A DNA stretch of 64,000 nucleotides from Hibiscus mutabilis (taxonomy: Eukaryota > Streptophyta > Magnoliopsida > Malvales > Malvaceae), in assembly GCA_019671005.1 (NCBI GenBank), contig CM033714.1, positions 82,699,909 through 82,763,908 on the forward strand, in the 5' to 3' direction. Both the position numbers and the translations under genes were made by a program. Positions 43,982-54,652 of this stretch are shown here, in pieces (positions within the stretch are counted from its first letter, which is position 1; each line of letters starts with the position of its first letter). The notes under the pieces are model-generated. The model was not told where the DNA came from and made no database searches. It saw nothing but the letters and a program-made list of their open reading frames with translations.

Positions 43982-46663
43982 TGTGACACCCCCTTCCCGG
44001 CCTGATAGAGAAGCAGGTCAAAAAGCGTTATCGGAAAACATATTCAGAAATCAGAAGCTTAATCGGAGTCAGAAACTTATTCGGAAGTTCTAATATTCTT
44101 ACTTAAGGATTTAGTGAACTTAATCATCAATTACTGACTCAATATAGGGTTAATTTAAAACTTTTACAAACTTAGGGACTAAATTGAAAATTTCATAAAT
44201 TAGCGATCTAATTCTGAATTCTTTATTACCAACTTGTAATTAGACTTACCAATTGTTAATCTATGAAATTTTGTTACTATCGGATATCCTTAACCTAATC
44301 AATTAGGTCGTATAGTTATTAGTGACCAATTTGCAAACTGCCTAAAACTTCTTTTTTACTCTTTATAACAGAATTAACTAACACCATACCCTAAGGGCCG
44401 TATTGATACGCTAAGCCTAATTTCAAATTTCCAGATTAGAAGGATGTCAAGCTCGTACCGATACAGCTAATCCAGTATCGATACGCATTGACCCCGTATC
44501 GATATACTCTATGATCGTATCGATACCATTTTTCAATCCAGATTCCAATGACCAAACTCCATATCGATATGCCCCGCTTCATTAATCTAATTTATGTCTA
44601 GCCGTACCGATACGCCATTACCCATATCGATACGCCCTAACCTGTAATGATTGAATTTTGCTGGTTTTTATTTGATTTGCCCATCCAAACGTTAATCAAA
44701 TTTTACTAAACTTTACCAACGACCTTAAAAATAGTATTTCTAGTTTCATGTCAAATTTTAGGACGTTTCGAATCCGTTTACTATGACTTTACCAATTAGT
44801 GTATTTAAGCTCATTTTAACTAGGTTATCAACCCCAAAACATACCATATTTCATATACATCACTTAGGCTCTATTGGGCTATTACAAACATATCAAAATA
44901 GGTCATTTCAACACGTTTAGACCTTATGCCACCTTACTAGAGTTCAGAAACGAAAGTAAGCATACATATGGTACCAGAGGTGACTTGCAATCGTAAATTA
45001 CACAATCAGAGCTCGGAATGCTTTAAGGTCCTGAAATGCATGAGACACACACATATGTTATACTTATTTAACCTAGTGAGGTAGTCATAACAAGTGTAAA
45101 GTAATCAAGTATCATGAATAGCATATTATGATCATGAACAACATTTTATCATACTTAAATATCATAATTACACTATTAACAACATAAGTCTCATGCTTAA
45201 GTCATTTATCCCACTTTCACATAAATATAGCAAAGTTTAACACATACCAATCCCTTGGACATAGTAACAAATGGATACGCGGATTCCCCTCTACACCAAC
45301 ACATATATCAGAAAACAGGTCGTAGCCTTGAGCCGTAGCTCCAGATAATTCCCTCACACAATCCATGATTTTCTCCCCTACGTATAGGTCGTAGCCCAGG
45401 ACCGTAGTTCAATCCCTTACTTATACGAGCTCAAATAATCCTATGGCATGTCAATTGTATCCAAAACTCACAAATGTCCAAGGTTCACATATATTATTGT
45501 ACTTTCTTACCTTTGTGCCCATAGGTTATAACATATCGAAAACGGAAGTGAGATGTAGCCCCATAGCATATCATAGTACATGTTTACATCGAATCATCAC
45601 ATAGTCATATAAATTTCACATAATATAACTTAGTTATTCATATTTCAACATATTATTTTCATAGTTCATTTATTATCGGATCATATGTCACATATATATC
45701 CAAAATCATATCAAAATAACACAAGGGCTTACCCAACCTTACCATTCAAATATATAACCGATTGCTCTACTTGAGCTTGACACAATGCATAGCAAACCAC
45801 AATGATGCAACATGATGGCACCGAACCTATCCCTCGACGCGACTATACTCACCTTGATTATGAGGCTCTCGAATCAAAATTCCATCGTGCCTAGCTTCAT
45901 TCGGAGATGACAAGGGATCATTCTTCAACACTTGAGCGAGTTATGAGCTTTCAAACGGGGTATTTAAGTCGAACGATGATCGAGGATTACACTAAGGTGC
46001 TAGCTTAGCTAGAGGTTGAAGACACCAATGGAGATGTGTGCTTCTTTTGATAGCAAGGTGGATTTAGTTTACCGGGAGGTTTAATGATAAAAAGATGAAG
46101 GAATGAAAGCTTCTCTCTTTATTATTATTCATATAAAAACCACACCAATTCTTTTAATGATTGCCCACCAAAGTTTGGACCAATGAAAGCATTTCCCTTG
46201 GGCAAGGGTTTGCTCAATTCAAGGTTATCATCTAATCATTTCTTTTCACTTTGATATAAATCACTTTTCTGATGATTTTACATGGGGTGGTCAAGCAAGG
46301 AGGTGAGTAAGCACATAGCTTACTTTCCTTCCAATTTTGACTTCGAACAGATTCAAAATAGGGGACTCGTATCGATACGCTCGTGACTGTATCGATACGC
46401 TCATACCCAAATAGATAAGTTAGTTATTGACAATTGGGCCATATCGATACCGGGTTGACCGTATCGGTACGCCTAGCTCAGAATTTGCATTTTGGGCTTT
46501 AAATTGCATAAAATGAAGTCCATTTACCCATATATGACCAAATTGTGATTGCATTATAAAATATGGGTAAAATGGTCATTCATTACAACATTTTACATGT
46601 CAGATTCGAATCTTCCGATCATCGGAACCTAATTCTGACTGGGCTAGTTTTCGGGATATGACA
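43982..46663 (-). repeat. 3' LTR of the Tekay-like element
   Basis: On the minus strand it starts TGTCATATCCCGAAAACTAG and ends GGGGGTGTCACA; 2,682 bp. It aligns end to end with 54653-57346. It holds twelve or more GTATCGATAC-like palindromes and a two-copy 'aggtcgtagcc...gccgtag' repeat near 45318-45410. Confidence 0.9.
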
Positions 46664-46682
46664 ACTCTCCCCCTTAAGAAAA
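46664..46682 (-). other. Polypurine tract of the Tekay-like element
   Basis: On the minus strand TTAAGGGGGAGAGTTG directly precedes the 3' LTR, the normal plus-strand primer position. Confidence 0.8.
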
Positions 46683-46689
46683 TTTGTCC

Positions 46690-47100
46690 TCGAATTTTCA
46701 CCTTACGCAAAGAGATAAGGGTAATGCTTTTGCATAGTCTTTTCAGGTTCCTACGTTGCCTCTTCAACAGAATGACTTCTCCACAAAACTTTTACTAAGG
46801 GCACAGACTTGTTAGGAAGCCATTTAACTTCTAGAGCAAGGATCTGTATTGGTTATTCCTCGTACATTAGATTAGACTAAATCTTCACATATTCTGGTTC
46901 GATTACGTGGGAAGGATCTGACCGGTACTTGCGTAACATAGATACATGAAAGACATTATGGTTCTGACTTAACTCCTCAGAAAGAGCTAATCGGTATGCT
47001 ACAGGTCCAACTCTTTTAATCACTTTGAACGGGCCAATGAAACGAGGGTTAGCTTCCCCTTTTTGCCGAAACGAATGATCGTCTTCCACGGAGATACTTT
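46690..47100 (-). pseudogene. Integrase C-terminus and chromodomain-like end
   Basis: The frame at 47089-46877 reads ANPRFIGPFKVIKRVGPVAY, then LALSEELSQNHNVFHVSMLR, the C-terminal integrase signature of chromoviruses. Beyond the stop at 46877 the same frame continues with YEE, stop, PIQILALEVK, VPLVKVLWRSHSVEEAT, stop, EPE, a chromodomain-like tail. Stops stand where Gln or Trp is expected (CAA or CAG to TAA or TAG, TGG to TAG). Confidence 0.75.
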
Positions 47101-47109
47101 GAGGAATTC

Positions 47110-48160
47110 CTTCTCACCAACCTAGTACTGGATATCTCTTTTTTTTCTAATCAGCATATGATTTATGTCGATCGAAGGCAGCCTTAAACCGATCATGAAT
47201 AATGGTTGTCCTTTCTTCGGTCTTCCGAAGCAAGTCAGGACCTAGTATCTTGCCTTCTCCGAGTTCGGTCTAACAGAGATAAGTTCTGCATCTCATTCTA
47301 AGCAAAGCTTCGTACGAGGCCATTTGGATTGAAGCTTGGTAACTGTTGTTGTAAGAAAATTTGACCAAGGGTAGGGATTTCTCCCATGTATCCCCAAATT
47401 CGATAACACATGCTCGAAACATATCTTCCAGAATCTACAAGAAATAATCAAAATTCATATGGGTTGCTTATACTCACGAATCGAATGAAGATATAAGGTT
47501 ACCTGAATAACCCTTTCGGATTGACCCTCGGTCTGAGGATGAAAAGTAGTACTTAGGTGTACTCGAGTTCCCAAAGCCTCTTGTAGGGCTTTCCAAAAAT
47601 GAGATACAAAGCGTGGATCACGATCAAAAATAATAGATACTGGAACTATGTAAACGGGTGACTTCGCGGATGTATAGCTCCGCGAGCTTAGACAAACTGA
47701 GGTCCATTCTCACTGGAAGAAAATGGGCAATCTTAGTGAATCGGTCAATAATGAACCAAATAGCATTAATCCTCTTTGGAGTCACAGGCAGACCACATAC
47801 GAGGTCTATCATGATACACTCTCATTTCCACTATGGAAGCTCGATAGGCTATAGAAGACCAGTAGGCACATTGTGCTCAACTTTGACTCGTTGGCAAGTC
47901 AAACACCTAGTCACAAAGTCTGTGATCTCATTCTACATACTAGACCACCAATATAGCTATTTTACATCTTTGTACATCTTGATAGCTCCCAGATGAACAG
48001 AGAAAGGGTTAAAATGAGCTTCACTCAGAATCTGATTCTGAAGATCATCATCATCGGGCACACAGATACGGTTACGAAAACATAACAAGCCTTCGGAATT
48101 CATAGCAAAGTCAGGATCTGTGTTATCCTTGACCTTAGCAATAAGAGGTTGCAACTCCTC
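47110..48160 (-). pseudogene. Tekay-like integrase
   Basis: Frames at 48154-47957 and 47812-47624 carry the N-terminal zinc-binding region (SEAHFNPFSVHLGAIKMYKD) and the catalytic core (MIDLVCGLPVTPKRINAIWF, DRFTKIAHFLPV). Linked by frameshifts and stops; the remaining core is between 47620 and 47100. Confidence 0.75.
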
Positions 48161-48202
48161 ATCGGATTCTTAGAGTGTTCTGATTCGAGATACAATGCTC
48201 AA

Positions 48203-48720
48203 CTACACTCTTAATCCAGCCAACAGCTTGCCACACTTTTTGAGTCGAAAGTGGGCATTCAAACATCTCGAAGAAGGAGTGGGCTTCCAGCTAAGAGCAT
48301 CAGCCACAACATTGGCTTTACCGGGATGGTAATCAATGACCAGATCATAGTCTTTCAAAAGCTCCATCCACCGGTGCTGACGAAGGTTTAACTCCTTCTG
48401 AGTTAGGAGGTATTTTAGGCTCTTATGATCGGTGTATAGGTAACATTTCTCACCATACAGATAGTGTCGCCAAATTTTCAAAGCAAGCACAACTACGACT
48501 AACTACAGATCATGAGTCGGATAGTTTAGCCCATGTATCTTGAGTTAACGTGAAACATACGCTATGACTTTGCCTTCTGGCATTAGAATACAGCCTAATC
48601 TCAAATGGGATGCATCACCGTAAACGGTGAAATCTTTGCTCAACTCAGGTTGCACCAAGACAGAGGCATGAGTAAGGATTTGCTTGAGCTGATCGAAACT
48701 CTTTTGTTGATCCATAGTTC
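48203..48720 (-). pseudogene. Tekay-like RNase H
   Basis: The frame at 48490-48203 reads LKIWRHYLYGEKCYLYTDHK, SLKYLLTQKELNLRQHRWME, YDLVIDYHPGKANVVADALS, the typical gypsy RNase H with TDHKSL and the H-PGK-AN-VADALS end. The upstream part (to about 48720) is in a frame with stops. Confidence 0.8.
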
Positions 48721-48989
48721 ACACAAAAGGAGTTTCCTTGTGGAGGAGCTTTGTCAAAGGGACAGCAGTCAGTGAGAACCCCTTAATGAATCTACGGTAG
48801 TAGCCTGTAAGGCCTAGAAAACTACGAACTTCTCTCATATTCTTCAAAGGAATCCAGTCAATGATGGCTTGAATTTTCTTTGGGTCAACTTGGATTCCTG
48901 TAGAAGAGATTACATGGCCAAGAAAGGATACTTCGGATAGCTAGAATTTACATTTACTAAACTTGGCATATAATTGCTTTTCTCGGAGA

Positions 48990-49740
48990 GTCTAAAGCAC
49001 AATCCGGAGATGTTCTTCATGAGTAGCGGTATCATTCAAATAGATTAGAATGTCATCTATGAACGCCACCACGAACTTATCTAGGTAAGACCGGAACACA
49101 CGGTTCATCAAGTCCATGAAGGCTGTAGTTGTATTCGTAAGCCCAAATGGCATTACTAGGAATTCATAGTGGCCATATCTAGTTCGGAAGACAGTCTTTG
49201 GAACATCAAACTCCTTCACAAGCAATACCCGAATCGAAGGTCTATCTTTGAAAAGACAGAAGCGTATTTCAATTGATCGAAAAAGTCATCGATCCTAGGC
49301 AACGAGTACTTGTTCTTGATCGTCACCTAATTCAACCAACGATAGTCAATGCATAGGCGCATCGATCCATCTTTATTCTTAACGAACAACACTAGTACTT
49401 TCTAGGGTGAGAAACTTGGTCGAACGAATCTCTTATCTAAAAGGTCTTGGATTTGGGCATTTAGCTCTCTTAACTCCACCAGAGTCATTCTATACGAATT
49501 TATAAAGACCGAAGTAGTCTCGGTTGCACTTCTATCCTGAATTCTACTTCACGGGTGGGAGGGAGTCCTGGAAGTTCATCGGAGAACACATCGAAAAACT
49601 CTTTCACAATAGGTACATTTTCAAGTTTTCGATCTTTCATGGCATACATGAGGGTCTTCTTAGGCTCGGGTTCAAATTTCGTCAGGGTTATACTTTCCTT
49701 ACCGAGTCCACGAAGATATAACTTCTTCTTCAAACAATCC
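48990..49740 (-). pseudogene. Tekay-like reverse transcriptase
   Basis: 49225-48992 reads FRTRYGHYEFLVMPFGLTNT and FVVAFIDDILIY, so the catalytic FIDD box is intact. 49742-49500 holds the preceding linker with VKEFFDVFSDELPGLPPTRE, the conserved RT start. The fingers region between them is broken by stops near 49230-49490. Confidence 0.8.
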
Positions 49741-49742
49741 AC

Positions 49743-50042
49743 TCATGTTTGGTGTTCGGCTAACCAGTCGAGGCCTAATATGAGATCGAACTCTCGAAAG
49801 GGCAAGGCCATCAAATTAGCCGGAAAAGGGATCACTTGGATCCTTAGAGGGAAAGCTTTATAAACCCATTGAATAACCACACTATCACCTAACGGATTAG
49901 AAACAACCATCTCGGAAACAACAGGTTCAGATTCTAAAGCATATTTAGCAATCAAAGGTTCATTAATGAAATAGTGCGTAGAGCCCGGGTCTACTAAAGC
50001 ATAAACGAGATCAGAACATAATTCCACCATACCTGTAACCAC
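49743..50042 (-). pseudogene. Tekay-like aspartic protease
   Basis: About 100 residues containing ALVDPGSTHYFI (active site D-P-G-S-T) and REFDLILGLDWLAEHQ, the conserved ends of the chromovirus protease domain. The frame is open over the whole domain and is followed by the RT linker in an adjacent frame. Confidence 0.8.
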
Positions 50043-50238
50043 ATCAGGATCATCCTCCTGCTCACAACCTCGAACATGGTATATTTGGGCTAAAGTCTGA
50101 GGGTCACGACTAGCCGGAAGGGCATTGGTGTTGCGAGGTCTCCCCGCAGATCCAGACTACATATGCTTTACTCCTTTTTCCCTTACTAGGATTATTCTAA
50201 GAAGCCACGGTAGTATGAGCATTTGGATTCTGCGGACA

Positions 50239-51086
50239 CTACGAAGTGGACAAATTCGCCGTAGAGATAGCACGATCTAGATTGTCTACGGCACTGCCCA
50301 TGGTGCCTCTTATTACAGAAGTTACACAAAAGAAGCTGGGAACCTTTCGCAGAACCATCTGTACTATCCACTGAAGTTGTACGAGTAACAAATGTTCCCG
50401 CAAACTAAAACTGTGGCACGTAACCAGATATTGGTAACTGCTGAAAAGTGGCAGACTTTTGGTCCCACTATCTTCCTTTCTTCTAACGCATTGGAGGCTT
50501 GGAGTCATCTCGGAATCTTTTGTCAGATCGGGCTTGATTTTCCTTTTCTTCTCTTGTAAGCCTTTTAAGAGGCTTCAGTAGCAAACATCTGATTGACTAG
50601 GGTCTGGAAGTCCTCTATCTCTAAAGCAACGAAGAGATGACGCAATTCGTCACATAGGCCGTCTATGAATATTTGGCACTCCTCTTTCTCTGTACTGATG
50701 ATCTCGGCACCATATCTAGCATATTTACAAAAGTCGTGGATATACTGCTCTACGAGTCTTCCCTTTTGTCTCAGATGGAGGAACTTCTTATGCCTCTTAG
50801 TGATATAGTGGTCACTGACATACTTCTTACGGAACTCCTGGAGAAAGAAGTCCCAATTGATCTTACGTTCAGGCACGGTGAGTGTTACAGTGTCCTACCA
50901 ACTCTGAGCTTCTTCGGCGATCAAAGCCAAAACACACTCTAGCTTGTGCTCCTCAATGCATTTCATTTGTTTGTTCAACACTTTCAGAGTATTCTCTAGC
51001 CAATATTTCACGATTTCGGGATTATCCAGGTCTTGGCCCGTGAAGGTATAAACCGGATGCTGTTTAAGCCTGTCGATAGGGGCTCG
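50239..51086 (-). pseudogene. Tekay-like gag, main part
   Basis: 50876-50565 has INWDFFLQEFRKKYVSDHYI and VEQYIHDFCKYARYGAEIIS, and the downstream 50508-50239 carries the decayed zinc-knuckle region. 51086-50895 holds APIDRLKQHP-type sequence, YWLENTLKVLNKQM and LECVLALIAEEAQSW. The gag N-terminus continues on the far side of the hAT insertion (from 54239 on). Confidence 0.75.
51079..51086. repeat. 8-bp target site duplication, left
   Basis: GGGGCTCG, identical to 54239-54246 on the other side of the hAT element. Confidence 0.85.
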
Positions 51087-52416
51087 TAAGGGTGTATTCG
51101 GTTCGATTCGATTTTTTAATAGAACATGAACCAAACCGCAGTCTGCGGTTTTTAAAACATAAAACCGAAACCGAAACTGAATGGTAAAAAAATTGAAATA
51201 TCTGAAACTAAAATTTGCGGTTCGTTTAGGTTAGAAACCGCAGTTTTTAACGGTTTTTTTTTTCAAATTCAACAAAAGAAAACATAGGGAAACCTGTTTT
51301 AATTTGCCATATCCAAAAATTAAATCACAAAATATCCATTCAATTAATACCCATAAAATAATAATATATTGTTTGATTAAAGATATTCAAATATTTAACA
51401 TCATAAAATATTTCTTAAATAATAAATATTATAAAACATATCCCAATTTGAAACACAAATATTCCAAGAAACTGTCTACAAAATAACTAAAACAATACAG
51501 ATGGAACCAAACATCAAAAAGATTCATCCATCAATATAATCCAAGTCAGACAAAACGTTCCTTCTCAAGCAGTAGGCATCTTACATATGCAGCTACAAAG
51601 AAATAAAAATTTCAATTTAAAATAAGCAAAAATTGAACGTAGCTTCACTTGAAAATTAAAATAAAAACAAAAGAATTAATTCTTTAATACAAAATCTAGT
51701 TACATAATATTATAAAAACACATTGACAAAATACGATACATTACTAAATGACATATCATAATAAAAGGTGAAATGGTTCTCATTTGCTGGGTAACAAACA
51801 TATTAGACTTTTTCTTAATTATCAAGCGCAATAAACTAAAATTTTATGATAATTTTTCTTGATTTTTAAAGTAGTGAAGCATAACAGTGAACAGACATAG
51901 ACTTTTAATATGTCAACTAATGTTATTTATCAATTTGTAACTATTATTCAACAACCTACTTCCACCATTCATCGACCTACTGCCTACACATGTTAATGAG
52001 ACTCCAACAAGCGGAGAACTGTTAAAGTGCAGTGGAGAAAATGCTTCAGAATGCAAAATTTTAAATTTGTATCGGAATATGATTCATGATTCAAATAGTT
52101 ATTCATATTATAAATAACAAATCAAAATAAAAAATAATAACACAGATGCAATGGTAAAAACAGTTTTATTATAAGAAAAGTAAATATTAATTATTTAATT
52201 ACCTTCTAATAGTTTCACTTCAATCAATCCTCAATAGTTATCATTGTTTCATTCAACCTCAAATCTTCAAAACCTATTATAGGTCAAGGAAATATATAAA
52301 AGTGAGATTAGTTATAGAAAATATATTTATTTATCACTTACCACTCTCAATGTCTTTCATTACGTCAGTTTGTTCCTCCTTTTGGACTGATATAGGTGAT
52401 GGGCACAAATAAGACA

Positions 52417-52902
52417 TTAGACAATTTGACCAAATTTCCAAACCAATGAACCTGAACTTTGTGCACAAGATTTTCTGCATAACATTGGATCAAATTTCCA
52501 AACCAATAAACCTGAATTTTTCTCTCCACCATCTCCTAAGTTGAAACATAAATTTTGTTGTCCTTCATCTACCTTGTTAAATGGATACTTAGTGCAACGT
52601 TTTAAGTGATTATGCATCACACTAGTTCCACTTCTAGTTGGACATTTGAGGTTTTTTCCACAATAATTACAGCAAGAATAAGGGACTTCTCCAACTACAC
52701 AAGGTAATTTAGTAAAATGATCCCAAACTACAGAATTTGTGGTTCCTAGTTTACCTCTTGATTGTTTTGGAGGCTTCGGATGATTTTGTGAGACATTTGA
52801 AGGAGCTGCAGCTGCTACACTAGCATCGACAACATTAGTTGAATCATTTGGAGGATCACAAGAAACCTCAGCCTCATGTCTACGCTTAGGAGCAGGTTTC
52901 AT
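52417..52902 (-). pseudogene. hAT transposase N-terminus, BED zinc finger
   Basis: 161 codons from ATG at 52902. Residues 50-103 form a BED finger: SVVWDHFTKLP, CNYCGKNLKCPTRSGTSVMH and HNHLKRC with the C-X2-C ... H-X4-C ligands. It continues with the family's NLGDGGEKNSGLLVWKFDPM and LCRKSC, but then repeats SGSLVWKF and ends; RNase H-like core and hATC dimerisation domain are absent. Full-length relatives are about 650-700 residues. The 60-bp duplication (52430-52460 versus 52490-52520) marks the deletion site. A leader intron is predicted from 53754 (donor GTAAGT) to 52908 (acceptor TTTTTTCAG). Confidence 0.8.
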
Positions 52903-52907
52903 TTTCT

Positions 52908-53754
52908 GAAAAAAAATTAAAATGAAACCACCTTAGTTCATAATAGTTTAAGTAAACTATATTTATCTACATTCAAATAAGCTTTTGAAGGGCTTGAAAT
53001 TTATACAAAAAAATATTGACAGAAAAATATTAGTTGTAAATTTTCTCATCTAAGAAAGAATCATAAACAATGACAATCACCGAGGACATCAAATTACCCA
53101 TCTAAGAAAGAATCATAAACAATGACAATGATCGAGGACATCTCTAAACTAACCATTGGAACTTAATTTTTACAGCAAAGTTTCAAATTTTACTTTTAGT
53201 TTTTATTTACAGTATACTATAATTTAAGTCTACTATATTTGTATTTAGGACATAATAATTATTTGTCGTCAAATATTTTCTATCAATTTTAAAGTTTTAT
53301 AAATTTACACTATTTATATTTATTACAGAATACTTATTTATGTTAAATTTTACATTTTTAATTTTCAAGTATTTATGTACTTAGGGCAAAATTTACATCA
53401 AATACAAGTACAAATAATAAGGGTTTAAACTTTAAACTCCAAACCTAGTTCGATCCAGAATCAAAATGTATTAAAAGGTTTTTTACAAAAAATATTATGA
53501 ATTTAAGGGTGTTTAAAGTACAAATAATAAGGGTTTAAACTTTAAACTCTAAACCTAGTTTAATCCAGAATCAAAATGTATTAAAAGGTTTTTTACAAAA
53601 AAATATTATGAATCTCTAAGATTTTAAACTAAAAATATCTATGAAACATTTACATGTTGTTTTTCGAGGAAAATTAAAGAAATCAAACTATTTCACTACA
53701 TAAAACAAAACAAGAAAGACAGAAAATATAAGCTAAAGCTAGAAGAACTTACCC
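52908..53754 (-). other. Predicted 5'-UTR intron of the hAT transposase
   Basis: Donor GTAAGT at 53754-53749 after ...AAAGAGGG, acceptor TTTTTTTTTCAG just before AAAATG at the start codon. Within it are a two-copy direct repeat (53408-53517 and 53518-53620, about 110 bp) and a two-copy repeat of about 50 bp at 53049-53150. Confidence 0.5.
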
Positions 53755-54238
53755 CTCTTTTGTTGAACTTGGTGAGATAACAATCAGTCGATGGACAAGA
53801 GAGAAAACTACAAATATTGAGCTAGTGTTGAGTTGCACATCTAATTTTTGTCTACTTAGATAGGCTTGATTCAGATTCACGAGTGAAGCAGGAATTGGAA
53901 AAGAAGAAAGCTAGGGTTAGATGAAAAAAGAGAGAGAAAGAAACGGTGCTGCAAGCCTGCAACTTTCAAATGGGAATATGAATAAGGAAAAGAATTTTTA
54001 GGGTTTTTAATTTTTATTTGTTTTATTATTACAATTGGGTTAAACATATGGGCTTTAAAATATGTAGAATTTGGGTATTTGGGTTGATATAGAATAAATG
54101 GGTTTTATATGGAAAACTCGAACCCGAACCGAATTGAAGAACTTAGATATTTAAACCGAACCTCAAAATATAAAACCGAACCGCATAGTTCAGTTCGAAT
54201 CAGTTTTTCAGTTTTCTTGGTTTCGTTGCTCACCCCTA

Positions 54239-54246
54239 GGGGCTCG
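54239..54246. repeat. 8-bp target site duplication, right
   Basis: GGGGCTCG, identical to 51079-51086. Confidence 0.85.
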
Positions 54247-54635
54247 GGAAACAGACTGAGTTGCCTCAACAGGCTGGGGGAGCGGTTCTTGTCAAAGGGA
54301 CATGACCATCTGTTTGATCATGTCGGCCATCGACAGCAAATACTCATGTTGGGCCAGAGGCATCGGCGGATGATGAGGTAGGTCGTTCTTTCCCCCTTGT
54401 TCATGCCTTGCTTCGAGCCCCAGATGATCCCCCTAAGTCGAGGAGGAACCAAGATTGGGTGCATTCACAACACGTCTATCAGTAGGCATATGACATATTC
54501 GGATCTAATTATACATAAAAATTGAATCATGTAAGCTGCAAGTCACAGATATCATAAACAAATAACTCCTAGGTGGCATAAGTACATACAGACTCGTAAT
54601 GAGCTTCAGTTTAGTCCTAGAATCGACTAAATCTA
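54247..54635 (-). other. Tekay-like 5' leader and gag start
   Basis: Region between the hAT insertion and the primer site. It has the untranslated leader and probably the beginning of gag; the reading frames are broken. Confidence 0.5.
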
Positions 54636-54648
54636 GGCTCTGATACCA
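54636..54648 (-). other. Primer binding site (tRNA-iMet)
   Basis: On the minus strand TGGTATCAGAGCC, the complement of the 3' end of initiator tRNA-Met, four bases downstream of the 5' LTR. Confidence 0.85.
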
Positions 54649-54652
54649 CAAC

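Larger units (their letters stand above)
51087..54238 (-). mobile_element. hAT transposon (RICESLEEPER-like), internally deleted
   Basis: Ends TAAGGGTG (left) and TAGGGGTG (reverse complement, right) with perfect 8-bp duplications GGGGCTCG. Both subterminal regions are rich in AACCG words (aaaccgaaaccgaaactg; aaccgaaccgc), as expected for hAT transposase binding. Inside is only the first part of a BED-type transposase and several short duplications. It interrupts the gag region of the Tekay-like element, so it is the younger insertion. Confidence 0.9.
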
